This document shows positions 36,821 through 45,244 of a DNA stretch of 64,000 nucleotides, one piece after another. The first letter of the stretch is position 1, and each line of letters opens with the position of its first letter. The position numbers and the translations under genes were made by a program. Source of the DNA: Pseudotabrizicola sp051200875 (lineage in GTDB: Bacteria; Pseudomonadota; Alphaproteobacteria; Rhodobacterales; Rhodobacteraceae). The notes beneath the pieces were generated by a model, which was not told where the DNA came from, searched no databases, and saw nothing but the letters and a program-made list of their open reading frames with translations. The stretch covers positions 2,976,001 to 3,040,000 of the forward strand of contig NZ_CP195191.1 in assembly GCF_051200875.1 (NCBI RefSeq), written 5' to 3'.

Positions 36821-38080
36821 ATGCCGCAGATCCATGCCCAAAACAAGATCCGGTTCGGAGAACGCCTCGAAAGCTGGGAATCGTTGGAAACCGCAACGAT
36901 TGAGCGTTTAGGCCCTGCATCGGCACGTGTTGGTAGGCGCACGGTTTTTGTTGTTTCGGGAATGGAAGAAGCGCTGGGTGCAATTGCCTACGGGCTTCAA
37001 GGTGGTCTTGATTTCGGTGTAATTGAAAACAGCAGGTTGTCGCCGGAGGTTGAGGCGCGATTTGCGGACGCTGGGGTCGAACTCACAAACGCAAGAAGCG
37101 GCGCGCTCATTGGGTTGCCTGCCAAAGTGGCGGAGTTTGTACCGGGTCGCATCACGGTCTTGACCTCAGGCACGACTGGACTGTTGAAACTTATCCCGCA
37201 TACCCCTGACACTTTGAACACATTTGATCGCGTTCGGGAAATGCCGCCAAACGGGTGGTTCCTTCCCTATCAGATTGGATCTTATGCTTGGTTTCAGATG
37301 GTTGCTCTGGGGTTGTTTGTCGCCGAACAAACGCTGATCCCCGGTGATTTTTCCGATTTGGCCGGAAGTTTTGAGACAGCGCTGCGTACGGGAGCAGTTT
37401 CGGCCATTTCGTCGACGCCAACCTTTTGGCGGCATGCTCTTATGTCGATTGACGAAGATCTTCTACGCGCGGCGGATTTGAAGTCGATCTCGATGGGGGG
37501 AGAGATCGTCGATCAGCCAATTCTCGATCGACTGGCTTCACTTTATCCCAATGCGAAAATTCGGCATATTTACGCTTCGTCAGAAGCAGGCGCGGCGATC
37601 GTCGTGACCGATGGCAGGGCGGGATTTGATGCTGGTCTTTTGTCTCGCGCATCGGGTGCAATTGGGGTGAAGGTCGAAGATGGGCGGCTTTACATCCGCT
37701 CGCCTTATGTCAATCGGGACGAGACTGAGGTTTGGGTCGATACCGGAGATCTGGTCGAGGAAAGAGCGGGCAGGGTTTACTTCTGCGGAAGAGCCGGTAA
37801 CCAAATGATCAATGTCGGTGGGCAGAAGGCCTTTCCTGTCGATATCGAAACCCATTTGATGACTCATCCCGATGTTGTCTGGGCGCAGGTTACGGCGCGA
37901 CGTGCCCCGTTGGTTGGGCACCTTCCTGTTGCTCAGGTTGTTCTTAGTAAACCCATGAACGCTGATGACGCAGAAGCAATGATGATCGCGCATTGTGATG
38001 GCCGCCTTGCGGAATATGCTGTCCCAAGGATGTGGGACTTTCTTGAAACAGTGCCTATGCGGGCGAGTTTGAAAAGCTGA
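36821..38080 (+). CDS. AMP-forming acyl/aryl ligase (ANL superfamily)
   Basis: A 419-residue adenylate-forming enzyme. The core motifs are present: LTSGTTGLLK (phosphate loop), YASSEAG, DTGDL and RAGNQMINVGGQKAFPVDIE (hinge). It is shorter than typical 500-residue acyl-CoA ligases because the N-terminal part is reduced. The C-terminal Lys segment is also short, ending RASLKS. It should activate a carboxylic acid as acyl-AMP and transfer it to the adjacent ACP or to CoA. The ATG at 36821 lies 4 bp after the ACP stop; an open frame upstream inside the ACP gene is not credible as start. Its stop overlaps the next ATG (TGATG). The acid is unknown. Confidence 0.88.
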   Translation: MPQIHAQNKIRFGERLESWESLETATIERLGPASARVGRRTVFVVSGMEEALGAIAYGLQGGLDFGVIENSRLSPEVEARFADAGVELTNARSGALIGLPAKVAEFVPGRITVLTSGTTGLLKLIPHTPDTLNTFDRVREMPPNGWFLPYQIGSYAWFQMVALGLFVAEQTLIPGDFSDLAGSFETALRTGAVSAISSTPTFWRHALMSIDEDLLRAADLKSISMGGEIVDQPILDRLASLYPNAKIRHIYASSEAGAAIVVTDGRAGFDAGLLSRASGAIGVKVEDGRLYIRSPYVNRDETEVWVDTGDLVEERAGRVYFCGRAGNQMINVGGQKAFPVDIETHLMTHPDVVWAQVTARRAPLVGHLPVAQVVLSKPMNADDAEAMMIAHCDGRLAEYAVPRMWDFLETVPMRASLKS

Positions 38081-38823
38081 TGGGAACAAAGATGCACACC
38101 AAGAATCAATCGATCATCGTTTCCGGAGGTTCGCGAGGGCTGGGTCTGCACCTTGCCGAGCGCTTGCTTGAAAACGGAAATCGTGTCGCGACCTTTGCCC
38201 GTTCGCGTACAAAGGCGATGGACGATCTGTCGGCTAAATATGGCGATGCCTTTCACTTTGTCGAACTCGATGCAGTCGATGCGGTGGGGGTGAACCAGTT
38301 TGTAGCGACGGTAGCGGACAAGTTCGGGAGTATCGACAGTGTTGTGAACAATGCTGCCATTGGTCAGGACCAGCTTCTGATGCACACCGATCTGGACACG
38401 ATCCGGCGCATCGTCGACATCAACATCGTTGGACCTACGCTGCTGACCCGTGCTGCTATCAAGCGAATGCTCCTGCAGGGCAACGGAAACATTTGCAATA
38501 TTTCCTCGATCTGCGGGTCGCGTGGTTATGCAGGATTGTCAGTCTACGCCGGATCTAAGGGCTATCTTGATGCCATGATGCGGGCATTGGCACGCGAGGT
38601 CGGTGAGGCCGGTATCCTCGTAAACTGCGTTGCACCAGGTTTTTTTGAGTCTGAAATGTCATCAGTACTGCTTCCCGAACAGCTTGCCACAATCAAGCGT
38701 CGTACACCCTCGGGCAGCCTTTCGAACGACGAGAACATCTTCAAGGTCGTTGATCTGGTCATTTCGGGGACGACGAACATGCAGGGACAGGTTGTCTTTG
38801 TCGATGGCGGGATCACAAGCTGA
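38080..38823 (+). CDS. Short-chain dehydrogenase/reductase, FabG-like
   Basis: The 247-residue classical SDR has IIVSGGSRGLGLHLAE (TGxxxGxG variant), NNAAIGQ (NNAG variant), ISSICG with the catalytic Ser, and the Tyr-x3-Lys pair (YAGSKGYLD). Its similarity to FabG and its place in the cassette suggest reduction of a 3-oxoacyl or sugar keto group with NAD(P)H. The start overlaps the ligase stop (TGATG); an ATG at 38092 with GGGA upstream is an alternative. It is the last confident gene of the LbetaH-ACP-ligase-SDR operon. Confidence 0.9.
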   Translation: MGTKMHTKNQSIIVSGGSRGLGLHLAERLLENGNRVATFARSRTKAMDDLSAKYGDAFHFVELDAVDAVGVNQFVATVADKFGSIDSVVNNAAIGQDQLLMHTDLDTIRRIVDINIVGPTLLTRAAIKRMLLQGNGNICNISSICGSRGYAGLSVYAGSKGYLDAMMRALAREVGEAGILVNCVAPGFFESEMSSVLLPEQLATIKRRTPSGSLSNDENIFKVVDLVISGTTNMQGQVVFVDGGITS

Positions 38824-38827
38824 CCCT

Positions 38828-39196
38828 GTGCCATTCGGGTGTCGTATTGTTTGCGACACCCAGCTGTCCGGCCCTGCTAGCCATGACGGCGCGGGAAATC
38901 GTTTTGTCCTGTTTCCCCCAGCCATAGATGGCTTTGACTACGCTTTGGATGTCGAACGGCGCGATGCTCCGTTGCCAGAATTCCTTACCGCTTTAATCGG
39001 CCCGTTGGGGTTAAAAGCGTGGGGCGAGATCGAGGTCGTCGCAAAATTGTTGAATGTGCCCGCGCATCTGGTGTTGCGAAGATATTTGGCTGAAGGTTTG
39101 CCTGCGATCCTAGAGCGAGAATCGATTGAGATTGCCCGCTCGGACACCATCACTCATTGGCGTGTTGTCGGGCGGTGCCGTGCCGATGGTTCGTGA
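38828..39196 (+). CDS. Hypothetical protein downstream of the acyl cassette
   Basis: An ORF of about 122 residues from a GTG just after the SDR stop, in a different frame, with a protein-like composition (FVLFPPAIDGFDYALDVE, EIEVVAKLLNVPAHLVLRRY). I recognise no family, signal peptide or membrane segment. An ATG inside the SDR at 38804 is an alternative start. The immediate adjacency suggests it belongs to the cassette, perhaps as a small accessory protein. Whether it is expressed is uncertain because the ribosome-binding site is weak. Confidence 0.5.
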   Translation: MPFGCRIVCDTQLSGPASHDGAGNRFVLFPPAIDGFDYALDVERRDAPLPEFLTALIGPLGLKAWGEIEVVAKLLNVPAHLVLRRYLAEGLPAILERESIEIARSDTITHWRVVGRCRADGS

Positions 39197-39357
39197 TTAA
39201 GTGGGACGTTTCCTGCCGACCGAAGTTGTTTCCAACGAATGATAATCTTCCGAAGGTTTTCTTTCGGACGATCTTCTTGTTAGAATCAAAAACCTGCCAT
39301 CCCTACCGGCAAGCTGCTGGCAGGATTTGTGAAAACTGATGATGGATTGGATAGTCG

Positions 39358-41199
39358 ATGCCAATTAGCGCTGCAGAACAGTTGATGATTGAATTGGTCA
39401 ATCGTGCGCGGCTTGATCCGTTAGCAGAAGCGGCGCGTCTCGGAATCGATCTTAATGCTGGGCTGCCATCCGGAACGCTAGACGGATCAGCGCGGCCGGT
39501 TTTGGCCCCAAATGATCTTTTGCACAATTCGTCGGCCGATCATTCACAATGGATGCTCGATACCGATCTTTTCTCTCACACTGGCGCGGGCGGTAGCAGC
39601 CCGGAAGACCGGATGGTTGCGGCTGGCTATATCTTTACGGGCTTTTGGGGCAACGCAGAGAACATTTCCTTTCTTGCTTCCACGAGGCTCGTCGATGCCG
39701 TGTCTGCGATCATTCAACAACACGACAATCTGTTCGAAAGCGCCGGTCATCGGCTGAACATCCTAGATGCATCGTTTCGCGAACTGGGCGTAGGTCACCG
39801 TCTAGGGGCATTCACCTTCAGCGGAACAACTTACAATTTCACCTATATGGTTACCCAGAATTTTGCCTATTCCGATACGACGACTTTCATCACAGGTGCC
39901 GTCTACGAAGATACTGACCTGAATGACTTCTACTCGCCAGGAGAAGGGCAGGGGAACTACGTCTTCGAAGCTTTGGGAGCGCGCACTAACAGCGAAGTTG
40001 AAGGTGGCTATGCCTTGGAAGTTGCGGACGGCACTTCGCGTACTGACCCGGTCGAAGTCACAGTCAGCAACCCCGGAGCAACTTCTGTCTTGCGATTGTC
40101 GTTAGATTTGGGTGGCCAGAATGCCAAACTGGACGTCGTTAATGGCACCGAGGTCGAGATTTCCGCCAACGCCGTGCTCATTGAAGGTATCACGAGGGCT
40201 ACCTTGCTTGGCGTCGCGAGCCTCTCACTGACGGGCGCAGATGCGGCCGAGACACTGGTTGGGAACCGTGGCAACAATCTTTTGAATGGCAGCGGCGGCA
40301 ATGACTCGATCATTGGCGGCGCTGGCCGCGACACAGTCTTCGGCGGTGTGGGGGATGATCTGATTTATGGCGACGCCGGCCGCAACGTGCTGATGGGTGA
40401 CGATGGCAACGATCAGATATTCACAGGAACTGAGGGGGATTTCGTTGGCGGCGGCGCAGGCAATGACACGGTGCGGGGATCGGACGGCAATGACACGATC
40501 TATGCCGGCTTGGGCGATGACAACATAGGCGGCGGGGCAGGTAACGACCTGATCTATGGCTCGGACGGATCGAATGTCATCTATGCTGGTTTGGGCAATG
40601 ACACAGTGCAGGGCGGTACGGGCAATGACACAATAGTCGGCGGCGGTGGTTACAACGCATTGTTGGGCAATGACGGCAACGATTTGATTTATGCCGCCTC
40701 TAGCGGTGAGTTCATGGCTGGCGGTGCGGGCAACGACAGTATTTTCGGAGCAGAAGGCGGCGATACAATTTTCGCTGGCATTGGTGACGATTTCATTGGT
40801 GGAGGTGCTGGAAACGACCAAATACACGCTGGTGCAGGGAGCAACCGAATCTACGGCGGTCTTGGAAATGATACGATCACGGCTGGTGTCGGCCGTGACG
40901 TGATGACCGGCGGGCCAGGCGCTGACGTTTTTGTTTTCTCGAGTGCAGCCGCAATTGGCATTGGCGCAGGCCGTGATGTCATTACGGACTTTGCCAGCGG
41001 AGTGGATGACATTGATCTCCGGGGATTGGGTCAAACATTTAATGGTTCATCTGGTCTCACGGCTGGAGGGGCCGCATCATTTTATTACTTTGCGGCTGGC
41101 GGTCTGTTGATCGGGGATCAGAATGGAGATGGTGTTGCTGACTGGGTCATCGAACTGTCAGGCGCGCCACGCGTTGCCGCAGATGATTTCCTGTTATGA
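39358..41199 (+). CDS. CAP-domain RTX protein
   Basis: The 613-residue protein begins with a CAP/SCP (PF00188-type) domain, about residues 5-165, with the motifs HSQWMLDTDLFSHTG, GNAENIS and GHRLNILDASFRELGVG. A beta-rich linker follows (GAVYEDTDLNDFYSPGEG, similar to SdrD-B/Cna-B segments). RTX nonapeptides run from about 300 to 515, then the shared C-terminal export module (about 100 residues) ends in DFLL. Type I secretion and calcium-dependent folding are expected. CAP proteins in bacteria are implicated in surface and cell-wall functions, but no activity can be assigned. It is preceded by 160 bp with small inverted repeats and a leader, so it probably has its own promoter. Confidence 0.87.
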   Translation: MPISAAEQLMIELVNRARLDPLAEAARLGIDLNAGLPSGTLDGSARPVLAPNDLLHNSSADHSQWMLDTDLFSHTGAGGSSPEDRMVAAGYIFTGFWGNAENISFLASTRLVDAVSAIIQQHDNLFESAGHRLNILDASFRELGVGHRLGAFTFSGTTYNFTYMVTQNFAYSDTTTFITGAVYEDTDLNDFYSPGEGQGNYVFEALGARTNSEVEGGYALEVADGTSRTDPVEVTVSNPGATSVLRLSLDLGGQNAKLDVVNGTEVEISANAVLIEGITRATLLGVASLSLTGADAAETLVGNRGNNLLNGSGGNDSIIGGAGRDTVFGGVGDDLIYGDAGRNVLMGDDGNDQIFTGTEGDFVGGGAGNDTVRGSDGNDTIYAGLGDDNIGGGAGNDLIYGSDGSNVIYAGLGNDTVQGGTGNDTIVGGGGYNALLGNDGNDLIYAASSGEFMAGGAGNDSIFGAEGGDTIFAGIGDDFIGGGAGNDQIHAGAGSNRIYGGLGNDTITAGVGRDVMTGGPGADVFVFSSAAAIGIGAGRDVITDFASGVDDIDLRGLGQTFNGSSGLTAGGAASFYYFAAGGLLIGDQNGDGVADWVIELSGAPRVAADDFLL

Positions 41200-41314
41200 T
41201 CAGAAGTATCTAGCAAGCACGACCGCGTTTGCGCAGTACGCGCTTATCTGACCTATCATGCGGTTCGATCCGCAGGATTACCTTCGAAGTGTTCGTTTCG
41301 CAGTCAAAACTGCC

Positions 41315-42052
41315 TTAGATGCCGAAAGGGAGGCCAACGCCGTTTTGCGTTGAATGCTCATCTGCCCCGTCTAGTAACCTGTCTAGCGGACAGATGGCCT
41401 CGAGGGCCCGTCGATCGAAGATGGTGACGGTCTGACCCTCGATCTTGACGCCATGAGCTTCGAGTGCCTTGAAATTTCGAGAGAGATTTTCCGGGGTCAT
41501 CCCAAGGTAAGACGCAATGAGCCGTTTTTCGACATTCAACTTAAAGCTTTCATCCCCAAAACGCCCCTGCGACTGCTTCATCAAGTATGCCGCCAGTCGT
41601 TCGCGAGAGTTTCTGAGTTTGAGGTTCTTTGCATGGCGAACCATGGCCCTGTAACAACTGGCTAACTCCCCAATTACTGACACTGCGAACTCGGGATCGC
41701 GGCGAAAAATGGCGCGAAGATCGGAGGCCGGCACGAGAATGATACGGGACCGTTCCAGTGTGCGGGCCGACATCAGGTAGGGTGCATCCTTTATGCAAGC
41801 GGCAAGGATGAAAGTGCCGATTGGATCGACGACAGCCATTGTGCAGCGATTGTCTTGCCATCCGGAAAAGAGTTCGACAGAGCCTTCGACGACGACGTGA
41901 AGAAAGTCGGCAGGCTGGCCCTGTTGGATAAGTTCCAGTCCGGCAGGAAAATTCTGTGCGTAGGCACCACGCATGAGGTCATCGAAATTCGCCTGAAGCA
42001 TGTTGCGAAACAGGGGAAGGTGACGGATTTCGGGCAAGTCCTCGGTTCTCAT
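41315..42052 (-). CDS. Crp/Fnr family transcriptional regulator
   Basis: The 245-residue protein has a cyclic-nucleotide-type beta-barrel sensor domain, about 15-130 (LELIQQGQPADFLHVVVEGSV split over strands), a dimer helix and a winged HTH around 170-215 (IASYLGMTPENLSRNFKALE). It lacks the N-terminal Cys cluster of FNR, so the signal may be heme-, redox- or ligand-based as in DNR/FixK-like members. It stands alone, convergent to the CAP-RTX gene, with an FNR-like palindrome 44 bp upstream. Its targets are not known from the window. Confidence 0.9.
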   Translation of the reverse strand: MRTEDLPEIRHLPLFRNMLQANFDDLMRGAYAQNFPAGLELIQQGQPADFLHVVVEGSVELFSGWQDNRCTMAVVDPIGTFILAACIKDAPYLMSARTLERSRIILVPASDLRAIFRRDPEFAVSVIGELASCYRAMVRHAKNLKLRNSRERLAAYLMKQSQGRFGDESFKLNVEKRLIASYLGMTPENLSRNFKALEAHGVKIEGQTVTIFDRRALEAICPLDRLLDGADEHSTQNGVGLPFGI

Positions 42053-42547
42053 TTGCTTTCTTTAATATGCAGGAGCCAATTTTGTCTTTTGAGGCATGAT
42101 ACGCATCAATTGATGGCTCGCGATCTGGTCAAATTGCCTCAGGCCCTTATCTGTCGCTGCTCCCAAGTTCGCCGAACCGGCAGCAAGCTAATGTGAGGCT
42201 GAACAACACTTGCGCGAATTACTATTGTTAAGGACGACTCTGGCAGGAGCGGTCATCAGAGCTTCATGAACGATGCTTGAAGCCCCAAGTAATGAAACCC
42301 CTTCCAATGCCAAATCAAGGTAGAGACGACACGTTGGTTGTCAGGCGTTCTCTTATCTCACGAATGCCCTGCCCCCCGCGCATTGGGGAGTTGCCTGCAT
42401 CTCGGCAAACAGGGCTGCGGTTGCCGACGCGCTGTTTACCGCCGCAGGTCTTTACCGCGATAGGTCCAGAATTCATTCACTTTACGCGGCGTTTTCAGAT
42501 GCGCGATTGGAAAGCGCAATTCGCAAGTTGTGATCAAGCAAAAGCCG
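42053..42547. other. Intergenic region, no convincing gene
   Basis: This 495-bp stretch lies between the Crp/Fnr gene and the 2-hydroxyacid dehydrogenase gene, both on the minus strand. It must carry the Crp/Fnr promoter and contains an FNR-like palindrome at 42096-42109. Open frames on the plus strand (for example 42277-42582) have no good ribosome-binding site or recognisable protein. I see no RNA gene. Confidence 0.6.
42096..42109. promoter_or_regulatory. FNR-like box upstream of Crp/Fnr gene
   Basis: The sequence ATGATACGCATCAA differs from the FNR/DNR/FixK consensus TTGAT-N4-ATCAA at only one base. It is centred about 50 bp upstream of the Crp/Fnr start, a position suited to autoregulation or to control by another FNR-family protein. 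Confidence 0.5.
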
Positions 42548-43528
42548 CTAGCGAGCAAGTGTGCCCGCGCCGATCAGGTTGAGCAGCGGTTGACCCACTG
42601 CCAAGCGGTTAACATTTTCCGCGCATGTCTCTGTACGACGGCGAACCGTTCCGGTCGTCCAACCTGACATGTGCGGTGTTATGATGACGTTGGGCAAACT
42701 CTGGAATGGAAGGTTTCCCGGCATTGGGTTTGGGTTGTCTGGTGTTGGATAGACATACCATGTATCTATGATCGCTCCGCCCAGCTGTTCTGAAGCCAGT
42801 GCATTGAAAAGATCACGCTCGTCGATGACGGCCCCGCGACCGACGTTCATAACGATGGCGTGTCGGGGAAGCGCGGAAAGAACGGTTGAATTGATCAGGC
42901 CCTTGGTTTCCGGCGCCAAGGGTAAAGTGTTGATCAAAATGTCAACTTTGGCCGCCATTTGATTCAGATCGACAAGCGACCATGCCCCGGCATATGTCGT
43001 ATGGCCAAGGAGAGAGCGGTTGGCCACATGCACTTTCATCCCAAACGCCTGTGCTCTTTGCGCGATGGCTTTTCCGATATGGCCGTGACCGACGATACCG
43101 ATTGTCTGGCTGGCAAGTTCTGTTCTCAGTCCATTTGGGCCACCCGCCCAATAGTGCCAATCGCCGTGTCTGAGGCGTGCATCGGCATCGCTTACTGGGA
43201 CATGACGCATCAAAAGCGCAGTCATGACATATTCCGCGATGGCGATCTCATGCCCAAAAGCATTGCAGACCGCGCATGAACTGGCCAAAGCGGAAAAATC
43301 GACACCATCATACCCGGCAGCAGGCAGTTGGAACAATCGCGCCGACAGGGCTGGCAAATCTGGGGTGTATTTGATGCCGATCACAACATCTGAGGACGCC
43401 AGTGCCTCCGCCTCGCCCTTTTGATCCAAACTGTCTGACACGACATGAATGTCAGCCTGAACGTTCAGCAGTTCGGCAAAACCGGGCACAAAAGTCGAAG
43501 CGTTCCTGCCAAAGAATGTGATTTTCAC
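42548..43528 (-). CDS. D-2-hydroxyacid dehydrogenase
   Basis: The 326-residue protein has the Rossmann motif IGIVGHGHIGKAIA, the conserved Arg in NVGRGAVIDERDL and the His of the ITPHMSGWT motif, all typical of NAD-dependent D-isomer-specific 2-hydroxyacid dehydrogenases. The substrate cannot be read from sequence; phosphoglycerate, glyoxylate or sugar-acid derivatives are possible. It lies 12 bp after the gluconate-5-dehydrogenase-like SDR and is third in the gntR operon, so a role in oxidising or reducing a sugar-acid catabolite is likely. Confidence 0.9.
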   Translation of the reverse strand: MKITFFGRNASTFVPGFAELLNVQADIHVVSDSLDQKGEAEALASSDVVIGIKYTPDLPALSARLFQLPAAGYDGVDFSALASSCAVCNAFGHEIAIAEYVMTALLMRHVPVSDADARLRHGDWHYWAGGPNGLRTELASQTIGIVGHGHIGKAIAQRAQAFGMKVHVANRSLLGHTTYAGAWSLVDLNQMAAKVDILINTLPLAPETKGLINSTVLSALPRHAIVMNVGRGAVIDERDLFNALASEQLGGAIIDTWYVYPTPDNPNPMPGNLPFQSLPNVIITPHMSGWTTGTVRRRTETCAENVNRLAVGQPLLNLIGAGTLAR

Positions 43529-43540
43529 TTTTGGTGCGTC

Positions 43541-44308
43541 CTACAGAACGGAGATCATGCCGCCATCGGCATAGATGATTTGACCGGAAACGTAGTTCGA
43601 AGCGTCTGAAGCCAAGTAAATCGCGGTGCCGGCCAATTCCTCTGGCAGACCCCAGCGACGCATTGGTGTGCGCGATTTGACCCAGGCGTCAAACTGAGGA
43701 TTTGAGAGCAGGGCTTCGTTCATGTCGGTGACCATGTAGCCAGGGCCGATAGCATTCGCTTGGATCCCCAACTCGCCCCATTCCGCGGCCATTGCCTTTG
43801 TCAGCATCTTAATGCCGCCTTTGGCGACAGTGTATGGCGCCACCGTTGCCCGAGCGAGTTCGGATGTCAGTGAGCCGATGTTGATGATCTTGCCGCGGCC
43901 GCGCTGTGCCATGCGTTTGGCAGCTTCTCGACCTATGACGAAGGCCGAGGTCAGGTTGATGTCGATAACGCGTTGCCAATCGCTTGTTTCCAATTCCAGC
44001 ATGGGTTTGCGGAATTGGATTCCTGCATTGTTAACCAGAATGTCGACCTCAACACCTTGATCGTCCAGAGCCGAGAATGCCGCCTTCACCGCGCTTTCAT
44101 CAGAAACGTCAAAGCGGGATGTGAGCACTGAAAATCCTATGTCCGTCATCTCGCGCGCTGCAAGTGAAAGACGATCAGGGTCCGACCCATTCAAAATGAC
44201 ACGGGCCCCAGCCCCGGCCAAACCTTCGGCAAATGCGCGACCAAGGCCGCGCGATGATCCTGTGATCAACGCAGTACGACCCGAAAGGTCAAAGAGAGAG
44301 AGAGACAT
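43541..44308 (-). CDS. Gluconate 5-dehydrogenase-like SDR
   Basis: The 255-residue SDR has ALITGSSRGLGRAFAEGL, VNNAGIQFRKPMLE, the active-site Ser in NIGSLTS and YTVAKGG (Tyr-x3-Lys). The order and spacing match the IdnO/2-deoxy-D-gluconate 3-dehydrogenase group, which interconverts gluconate and 5-ketogluconate or acts on related acids with NAD(P)H. It lies 32 bp after gntR and 12 bp before the 2-hydroxyacid dehydrogenase in one operon that faces the TRAP transporter, supporting a role in sugar-acid catabolism. Confidence 0.88.
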   Translation of the reverse strand: MSLSLFDLSGRTALITGSSRGLGRAFAEGLAGAGARVILNGSDPDRLSLAAREMTDIGFSVLTSRFDVSDESAVKAAFSALDDQGVEVDILVNNAGIQFRKPMLELETSDWQRVIDINLTSAFVIGREAAKRMAQRGRGKIINIGSLTSELARATVAPYTVAKGGIKMLTKAMAAEWGELGIQANAIGPGYMVTDMNEALLSNPQFDAWVKSRTPMRRWGLPEELAGTAIYLASDASNYVSGQIIYADGGMISVL

Positions 44309-44340
44309 TGAAGATGTTCCGCAAGGTTACGTCTCCGAGA

Positions 44341-45030
44341 TTACGATGCGATCTCGGGAACTTTTGTTTGGGAAGGAAGTACGCGTTCTTCTTCGTCGAT
44401 GACCGGACGAATATCTTCACCCAGATGGCCAAGGTGGTTGTCGATTGCGGCGCGCAAAGCCGGGATATCCTTCGCCTCTAATGCTGAAATAATGGCTTCG
44501 TGATGCCGAACAACACGATCTCGGTTCCGTTTTTGACTGGCAGCCAAGTAACGCGCACGCCATAGTCGGGCCAGATAGGAGCGGTGCGTCTCTTCTAACG
44601 GCCGGTTTTTGGCTGCGCGCACGATTGCCATATGAAATTCCATGTCGATCTCAAACAGATCTAATGGATCAGAGTAATCGTACTGCGCAGCGATCCGATC
44701 ATGTATCGACCTGATCTCGGCCAAATCTTCGGGCAGCGCGTTGGCGCAAGCCAATTCAGCAGAAAGCTTTTCCAAGGCTAGGAGAACGGTTACTTGGTCC
44801 GAAATCTCCTTGAAACTGGGGCGAGCAACGATCGGGCTGCGCGATGGCCGTAAAACAACCAGTCCATCTTGGGCGAGAATGCGAATAGCCTCGCGCATTG
44901 GAGTTCTGCTGACACCAAGCTCGGATGCATTGTCGCGTTCTTTGATTGCTGATCCCGGCAAGAGCTTGCCGCGAAGGATGTCTCGACGCAGTTGAGCGGC
45001 GACATCTATCGCGAGGTTTGTATCCGTCAT
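44341..45030 (-). CDS. GntR family regulator, FadR/FCD subfamily
   Basis: Start ATG 45030 follows GGAG at 7 nt, giving 229 residues; the frame is open further upstream but reads through the operator region. It has an N-terminal winged HTH (ELGVSRTPMREAIRILAQDG) and an all-helical FCD ligand domain (EIDMEFHMAIV, HHEAIISALEAKDIPALRAAI) with probable metal-binding Asp/His residues. Such proteins repress sugar-acid operons and release DNA on binding the acid. Two perfect TGGTATACCA palindromes lie in the promoter region shared with the TRAP operon, and two more lie at other regulon promoters, so this protein probably binds that site and regulates itself. Confidence 0.93.
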   Translation of the reverse strand: MTDTNLAIDVAAQLRRDILRGKLLPGSAIKERDNASELGVSRTPMREAIRILAQDGLVVLRPSRSPIVARPSFKEISDQVTVLLALEKLSAELACANALPEDLAEIRSIHDRIAAQYDYSDPLDLFEIDMEFHMAIVRAAKNRPLEETHRSYLARLWRARYLAASQKRNRDRVVRHHEAIISALEAKDIPALRAAIDNHLGHLGEDIRPVIDEEERVLPSQTKVPEIAS

Positions 45031-45109
45031 CCGGCTACTCCACGGCGCCCGAAGCGGGCATTCTTCTACGCCAACGCGACAATGTTCGTCGCTTGATCGG
45101 CACGAAATC

Positions 45110-45119
45110 TGGTATACCA
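45110..45119. promoter_or_regulatory. GntR operator site 1 (TGGTATACCA)
   Basis: Perfect 10-bp palindrome TGGTATACCA, 79 bp upstream of the gntR start, in the divergent gntR/TRAP promoter region. It resembles the core of the enterobacterial ExuR/UxuR operator. Confidence 0.75.
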
Positions 45120-45166
45120 AAAATCGTTGATTGTCGAGCCAGCATTCGCTAGCCTGCATTTGGGAT

Positions 45167-45176
45167 TGGTATACCA
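45167..45176. promoter_or_regulatory. GntR operator site 2 (TGGTATACCA)
   Basis: A second identical palindrome 57 bp from site 1 and 68 bp before the TRAP binding-protein start. The pair could support cooperative or looped repression of the divergent promoters. Confidence 0.75.
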
Positions 45177-45244
45177 GCACAGCAAGTAGACGGACCAGGA
45201 CCGCAAAAATCCGGCTCACAAGGCCGATTAGGGAGGAGACCAAA

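Noticed and set aside
39249..39324. Small inverted repeats before the CAP-RTX gene
   Set aside because: A 6-bp stem and a 7-bp stem with an 18-nt loop are too weak to call a terminator or riboswitch.
42277..42582. A 101-codon plus-strand ORF in the 495-bp gap
   Set aside because: No ribosome-binding site, no known family, and it runs into the opposite-strand dehydrogenase gene.
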